From assembly GCA_012510445.1 (NCBI GenBank), contig JAAZIA010000020.1, positions 62,001 to 126,000 on the forward strand: a stretch of DNA of 64,000 nucleotides, given 5' to 3'. A model generated the notes under the pieces. The model did not search any database, was not told the origin of the DNA, and worked only from the letters and a program-made list of their open reading frames with translations. The stretch comes from Bacteroidales bacterium (GTDB lineage Bacteria > Bacteroidota > Bacteroidia > Bacteroidales > UBA932). Position 1 is the first letter of the stretch. Each line of letters starts with the position of its first letter. Made by a program: the position numbers and the translations under genes. Below, piece by piece: positions 29,272 through 42,034 of the stretch.

Positions 29272-29332
29272 ATTTTATAGAGAATAAGAGGCAAATATAT
29301 AAAAAATACTACTTTTGTAGCATCTAAACAGC

Positions 29333-29653
29333 ATGGCCATGGAACAAAAACCTAAGAAAGAGATCAATATTGAATTGCCGGAAGACGTAGCACAGGGCTG
29401 CTATTCTAATCTGGCCATCATCACCCATTCCAGCAGCGAATTTGTGTTTGACTTCATACGCATGATGCCCGGAATTGTAAAGGCAAAAGTGCAAAACCGT
29501 ATTGTCATGACACCGGAACATGCCAAACGTTTTTTTAATGCATTGCATGATAACCTTATGAAATACGAGAATCATTTTGGTGAAATCAACCTTTCCGGTA
29601 AAGGGATGAATAACATGCCCTTGCATTTTGGAGACGGTACTCCGGAAGCTTGA
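29333..29653 (+). CDS. DUF3467 domain-containing protein
   Basis: INIELPEDVAQGCYSNLAIITHSSSEFVFDFIRMMPGIVKAKVQNRIVMTPEHAKRF. Confidence 0.88.
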   Translation: MAMEQKPKKEINIELPEDVAQGCYSNLAIITHSSSEFVFDFIRMMPGIVKAKVQNRIVMTPEHAKRFFNALHDNLMKYENHFGEINLSGKGMNNMPLHFGDGTPEA

Positions 29654-29680
29654 CCCTGTTAAACGTTCCTGTTCTTTCGT

Positions 29681-32521
29681 TTATTTTTCTGCGTTGTATA
29701 TTTTCATAACGTCACCATCTGACAACATCCTGTCATAAAACCTAAGTGCGACCATCTCTGCAGGTATAAATGTATTCAGTACGTTACCGTTGCGTGCATG
29801 TCCACCAATCACCAAGTCGTTTTGCACACCAAAACTCATTTGCATACTTTCTGTGTACATGTTCACACCATTCAGATAAACAGACATAGAGGTGCCGTCA
29901 GAAACAATGGACAGCATATGCCACTCCGTTCCCAGGATGGTGGAGATATCAAGAGTTCCCACAGCAGGTAACGGAACCACATGCGTTTCTTGTCCCGGTC
30001 CCAAACAGAGTGTCATTACCCAATTATTTCCGTCGTGGTCAATCAGCACAAAGAATCCGCCTTCAGACACAGAACCAAAAAATGGGTATTTTACCTGCTT
30101 GTTCATGGCCGACCGGAACCTTAGCCAGAAATTCATAGAGCCTTTAGAAACCCCGGAAAGCGGATTAAAGTTTTTGCTGTACAGATACCCGCTGCTGCCG
30201 TTAAAGGAAATAGCAGCACGTACTCCGCCCGGTTTGCTGGTGTAGTTGTATGAGATACCGCTCGACACTATCAGGTCGTGTGCTGCCCCTGTCCAATCAT
30301 GAGCTTTCCCGTCTTCAGATACGGTTATAAACATTTTTAACCCCTCCTGAACTACTACAGAAACATCGTGCAATGTCGTAAGCTCTTTAGTGGCACCATA
30401 ATATACACCGTGTGCAGTTTTTACGTAAGCCCGGTAATAATACGTGGTATTCATAAGCAGATCCTCTGCAAAGGAAGAAAATACGCCTTCTGCAGGTTGT
30501 GTGCCCAGGTTAGTACAGAAATCTTCCCAGGTAGGCTCTACGTTTGTACTCCAGCAATGACCGTAAGCCAGAATTGGTTCTGACCCTTTTCTTTCTACCC
30601 GGCCTTTTAACGTGGCTGTATAATACGTAACGTCTTCTGCCTCGGCCGTTTCTATCACCGGTTCTTCAATATTTAAAAGGTAAGAAACCGGTCCGGAATA
30701 GGCCAAACCAAAGGGGTTAACAGCAAAGCTTTGCATAGTATATTCCAGTCCTCTTTGTGGGTTGGGAATGTTATAAAAGAACGCCGTTCCTGATGTTTTT
30801 TCTCCCATAAACACAGAAGAGCTTGTACCTAAAACAGGCAATTCATCCGTAGTGTTCCATACAAAACCGTGTTCTGAAAAAGGAATGCCTGCTGCATTTC
30901 TTTCTCTAACTACCAAAACATTGGAATAATCGTCATAGCTTATGTGCGGATTACTTAGCACGGGTGGCTTATACTCCAACACAAAAGTTTCTCCGTAAGA
31001 AATCCCCATTTCATTTTCTGCATAAGCCCTTACATACCACGTGGTACCGTAGTCCGGCAACGGTTCCGGATAAGAAACAAACGATCTTCCTTCCTCCAAG
31101 GCTCCCAAGCGGGTACATCCCTCTCTCTCTGTATCTGTTACCTCAGGAACTTCCGGTTGTGGGCTTATGCTCCAGCAGTGACCGTGTTGTACCACAGAAC
31201 CTCCCCCGTTGCTAACTAACGTTCCTTTAAATCGCAAGCGATACTCATTATCCAACTCGTATCCTTCTGTGCTTACTTCCGACACTACAGCTGCTGTAGA
31301 GTAGTTTACCATAATGGTAAAATCCTGCTCGGGCGCAACTACACGAATAGCACTTTGCGAAACTCCGGCAGGAATGTTTTCTCTATCCAGTACAACCACT
31401 ACCTCTACTTGCTCTTTTTCCTTGGTAATGATCCCTTCCCACAAAGAAAAGTCCAGGTTTTCATCTTCGCAGGTTATAGTAAAAGGTACCGGAGCTACCC
31501 CTGAAAGCCTCTCTACGGTAAACTTTGACTCTGTATTCTCAGATCCAAAATCAATAGATTGTGCAGATACCTGAATCAGATTTTTAGTCTTGCTTATTTG
31601 AAATACATAGGTAGTATCTCCGCCATCAGACAAAAGTTCTGTTGTAAACGAATGATCTCCAAATTCCAGATGGGAACGATCGGCTGTAATGATCACTTTT
31701 ACCTCTTCTCCTGCCCCTATACTTCCTTCTGTCACTTGCCATGCCAGCCATCCGGGCAGTTCTTCTTTCAGGTGCCAGGTCAACGGAAGGTTCCCTTCGT
31801 TAGATAAGGTAGTACTGCTATGTGTCTCTTCTTCTCCAAAATCAAAGAAGGTTTTGTTGGCTTTCAGTAACGCTCCTTCTACCCTCATTTGAACAGCAAT
31901 AGTAAGCGGATCCTCTCCTCCAACCAATTGTACTTCTTCATTGTAAGAACCTATGGCAAGCCCTGTGCGATTACATATAAATAAAAGATCCTGTTTAGCT
32001 TCCGGGGGCAATATTCCTCCCACAGGCTCTACTGTCAGCCATTCCGGAAAATAAATATCCAGAAAATTCCAACTAAGCGTATCGTTTCCTGTATTGGATA
32101 ACTCAAGATGCGCTTCCGTTTTTTCTCCTTTAAAATCAATTTGATTTTCAGAGAGAACGGGTAAAGCCACCCGTCTGATCAAAGTAACATGAAAAGTGTA
32201 AAGATTCTTTTTTCTGGGGGAAAGCGGCATTTTTAACGTTTCCTGATTGTCGTAGCCCGGTTTGCTAAAAACAAGGTAAACAGATTCATCTGTTCTGGGA
32301 AGAGAAATCGAAAATTTCCCGTCCTCATCCGTCTCTTCTCCTAAGTTGAAAGGCATTACAGAGACAGAAACTCCCGGTAAAGAGTGATTTGTGACTGCAT
32401 CAGTTACGGTCCCCGAAAAGGTGGTGATCGTTCCCGTCTGATCACAGGAAACGGTAAAAATAAATGAGAGTATAAAAAGTAAAAAAGCTACGGAAGCTTT
32501 AGGAAAACGAAAAGGTTGCAT
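29681..32521 (-). CDS. Large surface lipoprotein: carboxypeptidase-like regulatory domain, BACON-like/FN3-like repeats, LamG-like C-terminus
   Basis: Lipobox FTVSCDQ; FSGTVTDAVTNHSLPGVSVSV; repeats LSNTGNDTLSWNFL / LSNEGNLPLTWHLK; (A/H)GHCWS repeats; C-terminal ISFNGSSGYLYSKNF...NGVNMYTESM LamG-like. Confidence 0.78.
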   Translation of the reverse strand: MQPFRFPKASVAFLLFILSFIFTVSCDQTGTITTFSGTVTDAVTNHSLPGVSVSVMPFNLGEETDEDGKFSISLPRTDESVYLVFSKPGYDNQETLKMPLSPRKKNLYTFHVTLIRRVALPVLSENQIDFKGEKTEAHLELSNTGNDTLSWNFLDIYFPEWLTVEPVGGILPPEAKQDLLFICNRTGLAIGSYNEEVQLVGGEDPLTIAVQMRVEGALLKANKTFFDFGEEETHSSTTLSNEGNLPLTWHLKEELPGWLAWQVTEGSIGAGEEVKVIITADRSHLEFGDHSFTTELLSDGGDTTYVFQISKTKNLIQVSAQSIDFGSENTESKFTVERLSGVAPVPFTITCEDENLDFSLWEGIITKEKEQVEVVVVLDRENIPAGVSQSAIRVVAPEQDFTIMVNYSTAAVVSEVSTEGYELDNEYRLRFKGTLVSNGGGSVVQHGHCWSISPQPEVPEVTDTEREGCTRLGALEEGRSFVSYPEPLPDYGTTWYVRAYAENEMGISYGETFVLEYKPPVLSNPHISYDDYSNVLVVRERNAAGIPFSEHGFVWNTTDELPVLGTSSSVFMGEKTSGTAFFYNIPNPQRGLEYTMQSFAVNPFGLAYSGPVSYLLNIEEPVIETAEAEDVTYYTATLKGRVERKGSEPILAYGHCWSTNVEPTWEDFCTNLGTQPAEGVFSSFAEDLLMNTTYYYRAYVKTAHGVYYGATKELTTLHDVSVVVQEGLKMFITVSEDGKAHDWTGAAHDLIVSSGISYNYTSKPGGVRAAISFNGSSGYLYSKNFNPLSGVSKGSMNFWLRFRSAMNKQVKYPFFGSVSEGGFFVLIDHDGNNWVMTLCLGPGQETHVVPLPAVGTLDISTILGTEWHMLSIVSDGTSMSVYLNGVNMYTESMQMSFGVQNDLVIGGHARNGNVLNTFIPAEMVALRFYDRMLSDGDVMKIYNAEK

Positions 32522-32550
32522 ACTGTTACTGTTACTCCTGCAAATATAGT

Positions 32551-32558
32551 TAACTTTG
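32551..32558 (+). promoter_or_regulatory. Bacteroidota-type -7 element TAACTTTG
   Basis: TAnnTTTG 35 bp upstream of the kdsC-like start, between divergent genes. Confidence 0.5.
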
Positions 32559-32592
32559 CCAATCTTTTATAACAGAAAAATGTGACAAGCCA

Positions 32593-33141
32593 ATGAGTAA
32601 TTACAAAAACAAACTGCACCAAATCAAAGCTTTTGCCCTGGACGTAGACGGTGTTTTAACAGACGGAAGCGTTATAGCTACACCGGACGGAGACCTTATT
32701 CGTTCGCATTATGCCCGTGACGGTTATGCCATTCGTAAAGCCTTGGAACATGGGTACTGTGTAGCTATTATAACGGGAGCCACCTCACCTTCTGTAGAAA
32801 AGCGATACAAACTTTTAGGAGTAACTGATATATATATGGGAGCTCTTGACAAGATGCCCCCGTTCCACCAGTTTTGTGAAAAACACAACCTGGATCCTTC
32901 ACAGGTAGCCTATGCCGGAGATGATATACCGGATATACCGCCCATGCTGGCCTGCGGTCTTGGCTTTTGCCCTTCAGACGCTGCCACCGAGGTTCGTAAA
33001 ATAGCCAGATACATCTCTCCTTTTCCCGGAGGCCATGGCTGTGCACGCGACATCATAGAACAAGTACTTAAACTTCACGGTAAATGGTACAAGGGTTCAG
33101 AAGGCCTGCCGGAGAACATGCTTAAAACCGTATCGGAATGA
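32593..33141 (+). CDS. kdsC: KdsC-like HAD phosphatase (3-deoxy-D-manno-octulosonate 8-phosphate phosphatase)
   Basis: FALDVDGVLTDGSV, ITGATSPSVEKR, YAGDDIPDIPPM. Confidence 0.88.
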   Translation: MSNYKNKLHQIKAFALDVDGVLTDGSVIATPDGDLIRSHYARDGYAIRKALEHGYCVAIITGATSPSVEKRYKLLGVTDIYMGALDKMPPFHQFCEKHNLDPSQVAYAGDDIPDIPPMLACGLGFCPSDAATEVRKIARYISPFPGGHGCARDIIEQVLKLHGKWYKGSEGLPENMLKTVSE

Positions 33142-33764
33142 ACACTCCTTTTCATCTGATCTTAGGCTCGTCATCACCCAGAAGGAAAATGCTTCTGGAA
33201 GGAACCGGCTTGCCGTTTGTTACGGCATCCATAGATGGAGTGAATGAGAACCATTTGCCAAAAGGAATTGACCCCATAGAAATACCACAACACTTGGCCT
33301 ACGCCAAGTCACTGGCCTACTCTAAACCTTTGAAAGAAAAAGAGTTGCTGATTACAGCAGATACACTTGTATTTTCTGCTCTTCCCCCGGATAAATCTCT
33401 TCCTTCCGTGATTCTGGGAAAACCGCAAAGCCAGGACGAGGCTTTCCAAATGTTGAGGAATTTATCCGGAAATTGGCACAAAGTCATAACAGGAGTATTC
33501 CTGCGTTCGGCAGAGGCTCACAAAATAGCCTGTGGTTTTAGTGACATAACAAAGGTCCTATTCTCTCGTTTAGAGAAAGAAGAAATTCAGTATTACATAG
33601 AGCATTACAAACCTTACGATAAAGCAGGAGCCTACGGCGTTCAGGAATGGATAGGCTACATTGGCATTGAGCGTATAGAAGGTAGCTTTTACAACGTTAT
33701 GGGTTTTCCTGTTCAAAAATTTTGGGCCACTCTAAAGCAGCTTAATGCCGTTTCATTTCTATGA
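33138..33764 (+). CDS. maf: Maf-family nucleotide pyrophosphatase
   Basis: LILGSSSPRRKMLLEGTGLPF, ITADTLVF, YDKAGAYGVQEWIGYIGIERIEGSFYNVMGFPV. Confidence 0.95.
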   Translation: MNTPFHLILGSSSPRRKMLLEGTGLPFVTASIDGVNENHLPKGIDPIEIPQHLAYAKSLAYSKPLKEKELLITADTLVFSALPPDKSLPSVILGKPQSQDEAFQMLRNLSGNWHKVITGVFLRSAEAHKIACGFSDITKVLFSRLEKEEIQYYIEHYKPYDKAGAYGVQEWIGYIGIERIEGSFYNVMGFPVQKFWATLKQLNAVSFL

Positions 33765-33779
33765 GAATGGCTTTTTTCT

Positions 33780-33787
33780 TACATTTG
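33780..33787 (+). promoter_or_regulatory. Bacteroidota-type -7 element TACATTTG
   Basis: TAnnTTTG 22 bp upstream of the phosphofructokinase ATG. Confidence 0.5.
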
Positions 33788-33809
33788 TAGTTCGCAAAAA
33801 CATCAAATT

Positions 33810-35072
33810 ATGGAAAAACAACCTTCAGTAACCGAAAAACAACCTTCGGTAGTCATACTGTGCGGTGGAGGTCCGGCCCCCGGAATGAACACCGTAGTAT
33901 GCACTATAACAAAGACATTTATTACAAAAGGATACCGTATCATTGGTTTGCACGGTGGATACATCGGTCTTTTCTGTAAAGAAAAATGCCGGGTAGAAGA
34001 GATGGACTTTAACAAAGCAGATTTGCTTTTCAACAAAGGAGGTTCCTATCTTAGAATGAGCCGCTATAAACCTAGTGATAAAGACTTTGAAGAAAATTTC
34101 AATTTTGATTTATTCGATGAGTATAACGTAAAACTTTTAGTAACCATAGGCGGTGACGACACCGCTTCTACGGCCAACCGCATTTCAAAATTTTTGTCAA
34201 AAAAAGAGTACAACGTTGCCAACATTCATGTACCCAAGACCATTGACAATGACCTCCCATTACCGGAAGGAGTACCTACGTTTGGTTACCAAAGTGCTAA
34301 AGCAGAAGGCACCACACTGGGACGTACCGTATACGAAGATGCCCGCACCAGTGAAAACTGGTTCATTGTAACAGCCATGGGACGCTCTGCGGGCCATTTG
34401 GCTTTTGGAATAGGCTCTTCCTGTCATTTTCCTATGATCATCATTTCTGAAATGTTCTACCGAACTCCTATTACCATAGAGAAAGTAGTAAACCTTATTG
34501 TCTCTTCTGTCATCAAAAGACAAATACGGAACATCCCTTACGGCTGTGTAATGATCTCGGAAGGCATTTTTCAGGCACTTTCTGAAGAAGACGTACAAGA
34601 AGCAGATATTGCTTTTACCTACGATGCGCACGGTCACCCAGAACTGGGTAAAATTTCAAAATCACACATCATTGACAACCTGGTTGACAAAAAGCTTAAA
34701 AGCCTAGGTTTGGAAGTAAAAACAAGGCCTGTAGAAGTAGGCTACGAAGTACGCTGCATAAGCCCCAAGTCCTACGACTTGGAATACTGTTCCATGCTGG
34801 GTATGGGCGTGTATGAACTCTTCACCAAAGGAGTAAGCGGTTGTATGGTTTGCCGAGACGGTAACGGAAAAATCATCCCCCTATTCCTTCAGGACCTGCA
34901 AGATCCCCGTACAGGAAAGATTCCACCGCGGCTGGTGAGTATGAAATCTCAGGAAATGCAATTCTTTACCCGTCACATCATGGATTACATTACAGAGAAA
35001 GATTATCCTGAAGCCAGAAAAATCATTGACAACCCGGAAGATTTTGATTTTCACAAAATCTTGAACTATTAA
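33810..35072 (+). CDS. 6-phosphofructokinase, predicted pyrophosphate-dependent type
   Basis: VVILCGGGPAPGMNTVV, TIGGDDTAST (Asp after GGD) and VPKTIDNDLP (Lys before TIDND); both are hallmark residues of the PPi-dependent group. Confidence 0.88.
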   Translation: MEKQPSVTEKQPSVVILCGGGPAPGMNTVVCTITKTFITKGYRIIGLHGGYIGLFCKEKCRVEEMDFNKADLLFNKGGSYLRMSRYKPSDKDFEENFNFDLFDEYNVKLLVTIGGDDTASTANRISKFLSKKEYNVANIHVPKTIDNDLPLPEGVPTFGYQSAKAEGTTLGRTVYEDARTSENWFIVTAMGRSAGHLAFGIGSSCHFPMIIISEMFYRTPITIEKVVNLIVSSVIKRQIRNIPYGCVMISEGIFQALSEEDVQEADIAFTYDAHGHPELGKISKSHIIDNLVDKKLKSLGLEVKTRPVEVGYEVRCISPKSYDLEYCSMLGMGVYELFTKGVSGCMVCRDGNGKIIPLFLQDLQDPRTGKIPPRLVSMKSQEMQFFTRHIMDYITEKDYPEARKIIDNPEDFDFHKILNY

Positions 35073-35073
35073 C

Positions 35074-35104
35074 AAAAAAAGCTCCCAAACGGGAGCTTTT
35101 TTTT
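35074..35104. terminator. Bidirectional rho-independent-like terminator
   Basis: AAAAAAAGCTCCC-aaac-GGGAGCTTTTTTTT, perfect stem, between convergent pfk and pckA. Confidence 0.93.
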
Positions 35105-35121
35105 GGTAAAACTATCCGCTA

Positions 35122-36717
35122 TTACGGGAGCTGTGGACCTGATGGTACCAAAGCGCATGCGTCTTCGTTGTCACAATATTTCTCAAAGTTTTTAATGTAC
35201 TGTCCTGCTAAAGAGATGGCTTTTTCTTCCCATTCTTTGGGATCGGCATACGTATCGCGCGGATCTAAAATCTCTGAAGACACGTTGGGCAATTCCACCG
35301 GAATGTTCAGATTCATAATGGGGATGTGCTTGGTAGGAGCCTTATCAATGCTGCCGTCCAGAATAGCATCAATAATTGCACGCGTTTCTTTCAAAGAAAT
35401 GCGTTCCCCTGTACCGTTCCATCCCGTATTTACCAAGTAAGCTTTGGCATTGTGCTCTTTCATTTTCTTTACCAGATTCTTGGCATAAATGGTCGGGTGT
35501 ACGGTCAAAAAAGCGGCTCCAAAGGCAGCAGAGAAAGAAGGCAGCGGTTCTGTGATGCCTCGTTCCGTACCGGCCAATTTGGAAGTGTAGCCGCACAAGA
35601 AATGGTATTGTGCCTGTTTTTCATCAAGAATAGATACCGGAGGCAATACGCCGTAGGCATCAGCTGAAAGGTAAATCACCTTCTGGGCATGTCCTGCTTT
35701 GGAAGGCAACACAATCTTGTTAATGAAATATATGGGGTACGATACGCGCGTGTTTTCCGTAACAGAACCATCCGTGAAATCGGGGGTTCCGTCCGGCAAT
35801 ACCGTAACGTTTTCCAATAAAGCATCCCTACGGATGGCTTTCCAGATGTCGGGTTCTTTCTCTTGGCTCAGATCAATGCATTTGGCATAGCATCCGCCTT
35901 CATAATTGAAAATTCCATGGTCATCCCATCCGTGCTCATCGTCGCCAATCAAGTACCGTTTGGGATCTGTAGATAAAGTGGTTTTTCCCGTACCGGACAA
36001 GCCAAAGAAAATGGCCACATCACCGTCTTCACCAACGTTAGCGGAACAGTGCATAGACGCAATCCCTTTCAGAGGCAGGTAGTAATTCATCATAGAAAAA
36101 ATACCTTTCTTCATTTCTCCACCGTACCAGCTTCCTCCCACAACAGAAAGGCGCTCGGTCAGGTTAAACACTACAAAAACATCTGAATTAAGACCTTGTT
36201 CTTTCCAATTGGGATTGGTGGCTTTAGATGCATTGATCATCACAAAGTCCGGCTCTCCGTAATGTTCCAGTTCATACTCAGACGGACGAATAAACATGTT
36301 GGTTACAAAGTGCGCCTGCCAGGCCACTTCCATGATGAAGCGTACTTTTAACCGGGTATCTGCATTCGTTCCGCAAAAGGAATCTACAACATACAATTTC
36401 TTTTTACCGGAAAGCTCTTCTTGTGCAATCTTTTTCAATGAACTCCACACCTGCGGAGTAATGGGTTTATTGATGACTCCATCCCACCATACTGTACTCT
36501 CTGTAGTCTCGTCTTTTACAATGTATTTATCTTTTGGTGAACGCCCTGTAAATACTCCTGTTCTTACGTTAACAGCGCCCATATTGGTCAAGACTCCTTT
36601 TTCAAAGCCTTCGTTGGCAGGATCCATCTCTGCCTGGTACAGTGTCTCGTAAGAAGGATTGTAAACAATCTCTCCCACATTGGTAATTCCATACTTGGAT
36701 AGGTCTATTTTACTCAT
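35122..36717 (-). CDS. pckA: Phosphoenolpyruvate carboxykinase (ATP)
   Basis: [57 protein letters not shown]. Confidence 0.97.
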   Translation of the reverse strand: MSKIDLSKYGITNVGEIVYNPSYETLYQAEMDPANEGFEKGVLTNMGAVNVRTGVFTGRSPKDKYIVKDETTESTVWWDGVINKPITPQVWSSLKKIAQEELSGKKKLYVVDSFCGTNADTRLKVRFIMEVAWQAHFVTNMFIRPSEYELEHYGEPDFVMINASKATNPNWKEQGLNSDVFVVFNLTERLSVVGGSWYGGEMKKGIFSMMNYYLPLKGIASMHCSANVGEDGDVAIFFGLSGTGKTTLSTDPKRYLIGDDEHGWDDHGIFNYEGGCYAKCIDLSQEKEPDIWKAIRRDALLENVTVLPDGTPDFTDGSVTENTRVSYPIYFINKIVLPSKAGHAQKVIYLSADAYGVLPPVSILDEKQAQYHFLCGYTSKLAGTERGITEPLPSFSAAFGAAFLTVHPTIYAKNLVKKMKEHNAKAYLVNTGWNGTGERISLKETRAIIDAILDGSIDKAPTKHIPIMNLNIPVELPNVSSEILDPRDTYADPKEWEEKAISLAGQYIKNFEKYCDNEDACALVPSGPQLP

Positions 36718-36739
36718 AGTATACGTACTTTTTAATAAG

Positions 36740-36769
36740 TTGCTAAGATACTCATTTTATTTATCTTTG
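36740..36769 (+). promoter_or_regulatory. Bacteroidota promoter TTG-N19-TATCTTTG for recQ
   Basis: TTG at 36740-36742 and TATCTTTG at 36762-36769, spacing 19; ATG at 36781. Confidence 0.65.
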
Positions 36770-36780
36770 CAACAGAGAAA

Positions 36781-38697
36781 ATGGGTAAAAACCTTACCTC
36801 AAAATTTCGTGAAACCCTGCTTCGTTATTGGGGTTACAGTTCGTTTCGCAACGCACAGGAAGAGATCATAACTTCGGTCTATGCAGGAACGGATACACTA
36901 GCTTTATTGCCTACCGGTGGCGGTAAATCCATATGTTTTCAGGTACCTTCCCTTCTTATGGACGGCATTTGCATTGTGGTTTCTCCTTTGATTGCCCTTA
37001 TGAAAGATCAGGTAGAGTCATTAAAAAAGCTGGGTATCAAAGCCCTCAGCATCCACTCCGGCATGAGTTCTTACGAAATTGATGTAGCATTGGACAATGC
37101 CGTTTATGGCAACTATAAGTTCTTGTATCTTTCCCCTGAACGACTGAGCACAGAACTTTTCAGGGCCCGAGTCCAAAAGATGCAACCCTCTTTATTGGTA
37201 GTGGACGAAGCCCATTGCATCTCTCAGTGGGGCTACGATTTCCGTCCTTCTTACCTTAGGATAGCTGAATTCAGAAAATGGTATCCCAACGTTCCCGTTC
37301 TGGGACTAACGGCCACCGCAACACCACAAGTAACTGAAGACATTGTAGAAAAGCTTGCTTTTCGCAAAGACCACCGGGTTTTTCAAACTTCCTTTGAGCG
37401 CAAGAATCTGGCGTATGTAGTACGCCAAGCCGAGGACAAGCTGGGACAGCTTTTGCGCATTGCCGAAGGCGTAGAAGGCACAGGTTTGGTCTATGTTCGT
37501 GAAAGAAAAAAAGCCGAAGAAGTGGCCGAATTTCTCCTTTTTAACGGCCACAAGGCAGACGCTTACCATGCAGGACTCCCTGCTCCTCAACGAACCGCCA
37601 AGCAGGAAGCCTGGAAAAAAGAAGAAATCCGCATTATGGCTGCCACCAACGCTTTTGGAATGGGCATTGATAAACCCGACGTACGTTTTGTATGCCACTT
37701 TGATGTCCCCGATGCTCCCGAAGCTTACTTTCAAGAGGCCGGAAGAGCCGGCAGAGACGGCAAAAAAGCGTATGCCGTTCTCTTGTATAACTCTTCCGAT
37801 GACAGACGGTTAAAACAAATTTTTAACATTTCCTTTCCAGATGCAGCATTAATAAAAGAAACGTACCAAAACTTATACTCCTACCTGGGTTTAGGCTATG
37901 GAGAGGGAGCAGAACAACTGTTTGATTTTAAAATAGAAGAATTTGCCAAGCGCTTTAACAAGCACCCCTCCACCCTCTGGTACGCTCTGCAAAGTCTGGA
38001 ACAAGAAGGATACATATCCCTCACAGAAGAAGTGGACAACCCTTCCCGCATTACATTCAGAGTAAACAGAGACGAATTGTACAAAGTACAAATAGCTAAC
38101 CCGCGTTTAGACACTTTTATCAAACTGCTGTTGCGTACCTATACCGGACTTTTTAACGGATTTGTTTCTATAGACGAAAACCACCTTTCTCAGGTAAGCA
38201 GAAGCGCACCGGCCGTTATTTCTGAATACCTTATGCACCTTTCACGTCTGGGAGTGATTTCGTACATACCTAAAAAGAGAAGCCCGCAGGTATTCTTACA
38301 TACCCACAGGCTGGAACCGGGCAACGTGTATTTAAACCCTGCCAGCTTCCTACAACGTAAAGACACTTGGTTCCGTCGTATGGAAGCCATGCTTCAATAT
38401 GCCTCATCAGAGGCCCCCTGCCGCAGCAAACAACTGTTGGCCTATTTTGGAGAAGGCACAGCATCCGATTGCGGAATATGTGATGTTTGTCTGGCGCGTG
38501 CAGGAGAAAAAGATCCTAAAAAAACATTTGAACGCATTGCCGGAAAAATTACAAAATCCCTTCAAAAAGGCCCTGTAAACATCCGTCAGCTAGACCTGCT
38601 CTTTACAGAGTCATCAGATCAGGTTATGGAGGTGTTGCGTGCCATGGCAGAAAACGGAGACATCCGTATAAGTGATGACAGCATTATTCAAACTTAG
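36781..38697 (+). CDS. recQ: ATP-dependent DNA helicase RecQ family
   Basis: [66 protein letters not shown], Zn-binding [24 protein letters not shown]. Confidence 0.94.
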   Translation: MGKNLTSKFRETLLRYWGYSSFRNAQEEIITSVYAGTDTLALLPTGGGKSICFQVPSLLMDGICIVVSPLIALMKDQVESLKKLGIKALSIHSGMSSYEIDVALDNAVYGNYKFLYLSPERLSTELFRARVQKMQPSLLVVDEAHCISQWGYDFRPSYLRIAEFRKWYPNVPVLGLTATATPQVTEDIVEKLAFRKDHRVFQTSFERKNLAYVVRQAEDKLGQLLRIAEGVEGTGLVYVRERKKAEEVAEFLLFNGHKADAYHAGLPAPQRTAKQEAWKKEEIRIMAATNAFGMGIDKPDVRFVCHFDVPDAPEAYFQEAGRAGRDGKKAYAVLLYNSSDDRRLKQIFNISFPDAALIKETYQNLYSYLGLGYGEGAEQLFDFKIEEFAKRFNKHPSTLWYALQSLEQEGYISLTEEVDNPSRITFRVNRDELYKVQIANPRLDTFIKLLLRTYTGLFNGFVSIDENHLSQVSRSAPAVISEYLMHLSRLGVISYIPKKRSPQVFLHTHRLEPGNVYLNPASFLQRKDTWFRRMEAMLQYASSEAPCRSKQLLAYFGEGTASDCGICDVCLARAGEKDPKKTFERIAGKITKSLQKGPVNIRQLDLLFTESSDQVMEVLRAMAENGDIRISDDSIIQT

Positions 38698-40812
<2,115 letters not shown>

Positions 40813-40814
40813 CC

Positions 40815-42011
40815 ATGAGAGCAACTATCCTTGATACCCTACATTTTATTGGAACAAACGACAGAAGCAAAACATTTTTTGAAAGCAATTGGCCGCTCCC
40901 GGCAGGAATCTCTTACAACTCTTACCTGATCACAGACAAGAAAACCACCCTTATAGATACTATTGAATACGGCAGCGACCGTTCTTATCTGGAAAACGTA
41001 GACTACTTGCTGAATGGTCGTACTCTGGACTACCTGGTAATCCTGCATATGGAACCCGACCATGCCGGTATGATTAGTGACTTGTTGCAGCGCCACCCCC
41101 AAACTGTTGTCGTAACCAATGCCCGAGGCATAAAATTGCTAGAGATATACCATCCGGGTATTGAACAAGAAAAGGTTCGTGAAGTCAAAGACGGTGATAC
41201 ATTGGAACTGGGGCACCATTCCCTGCAATTTATCTTTACTCCCATGGTCCACTGGCCGGAATCTATGATGGCCTACTGCACTACAGAACAGGTTTTGTTT
41301 TCCCAAGATGCTTTTGGTACGTTTGGCACGTTGGACGGAGGGATATTTGACGATGAAATTGATCCGGAGTATTATAAAGACGAAATGCTCCGTTACTATA
41401 CCAATATTATAGGACGCTTTTCCGGACAGGTGAAAAGGGCCCTGCAAAAAGCAGCTTTGCTTCCCATCCGCATCATTTGCCCGGTACATGGCCCCGTTTG
41501 GAGGACACATCCGGAAACAGTTTACCAATGGTACGCACAATGGGCTGCCAGTGAAAGTGAAAAAGGAGTAGTACTGGCCTACGCTACAATGTACGGTCAC
41601 ACACAACAAACAGCAGACTACCTAGCACGCAAATTATCAGAAAACGGTATCCGTAACATACGGGTTTTTGATACCTCTAAAACGCACCCCTCATTCATTC
41701 TAAAGGAAATTTGGAAATACAACGGACTGGTGCTGGGATCCTGCTCTTACAATACAGGCATGCATCCGTCCATGCATCAGCTGTGTCATGAAATAGACAT
41801 CATGCAACCGGGAAAGAAAAAAGCTTTCTTGTTTGGAGGCTATTCCTGGAGTGGCGGCGGATTGAAAAACCTACAACTCTTTACACAAAACATGGTAGAA
41901 AAACACGCCTGGGAATTGAATTCCCCGGGCATAGAAATACCGGGATACCCCGGCATAGAACAACTCTTGGCCCTGGACCCTGCAATTGCAGAGTATGCAG
42001 CTACGCTTTGA
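40815..42011 (+). CDS. FprA-family A-type flavoprotein (flavodiiron protein)
   Basis: Di-iron ligands LHMEPDHAGMI and ICPVHGPVW; C-terminal flavodoxin domain VLAYATMYGHTQQTADYLA. Confidence 0.92.
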   Translation: MRATILDTLHFIGTNDRSKTFFESNWPLPAGISYNSYLITDKKTTLIDTIEYGSDRSYLENVDYLLNGRTLDYLVILHMEPDHAGMISDLLQRHPQTVVVTNARGIKLLEIYHPGIEQEKVREVKDGDTLELGHHSLQFIFTPMVHWPESMMAYCTTEQVLFSQDAFGTFGTLDGGIFDDEIDPEYYKDEMLRYYTNIIGRFSGQVKRALQKAALLPIRIICPVHGPVWRTHPETVYQWYAQWAASESEKGVVLAYATMYGHTQQTADYLARKLSENGIRNIRVFDTSKTHPSFILKEIWKYNGLVLGSCSYNTGMHPSMHQLCHEIDIMQPGKKKAFLFGGYSWSGGGLKNLQLFTQNMVEKHAWELNSPGIEIPGYPGIEQLLALDPAIAEYAATL

Positions 42012-42034
42012 TTTAGTATTTTTAGCAAGAACTT

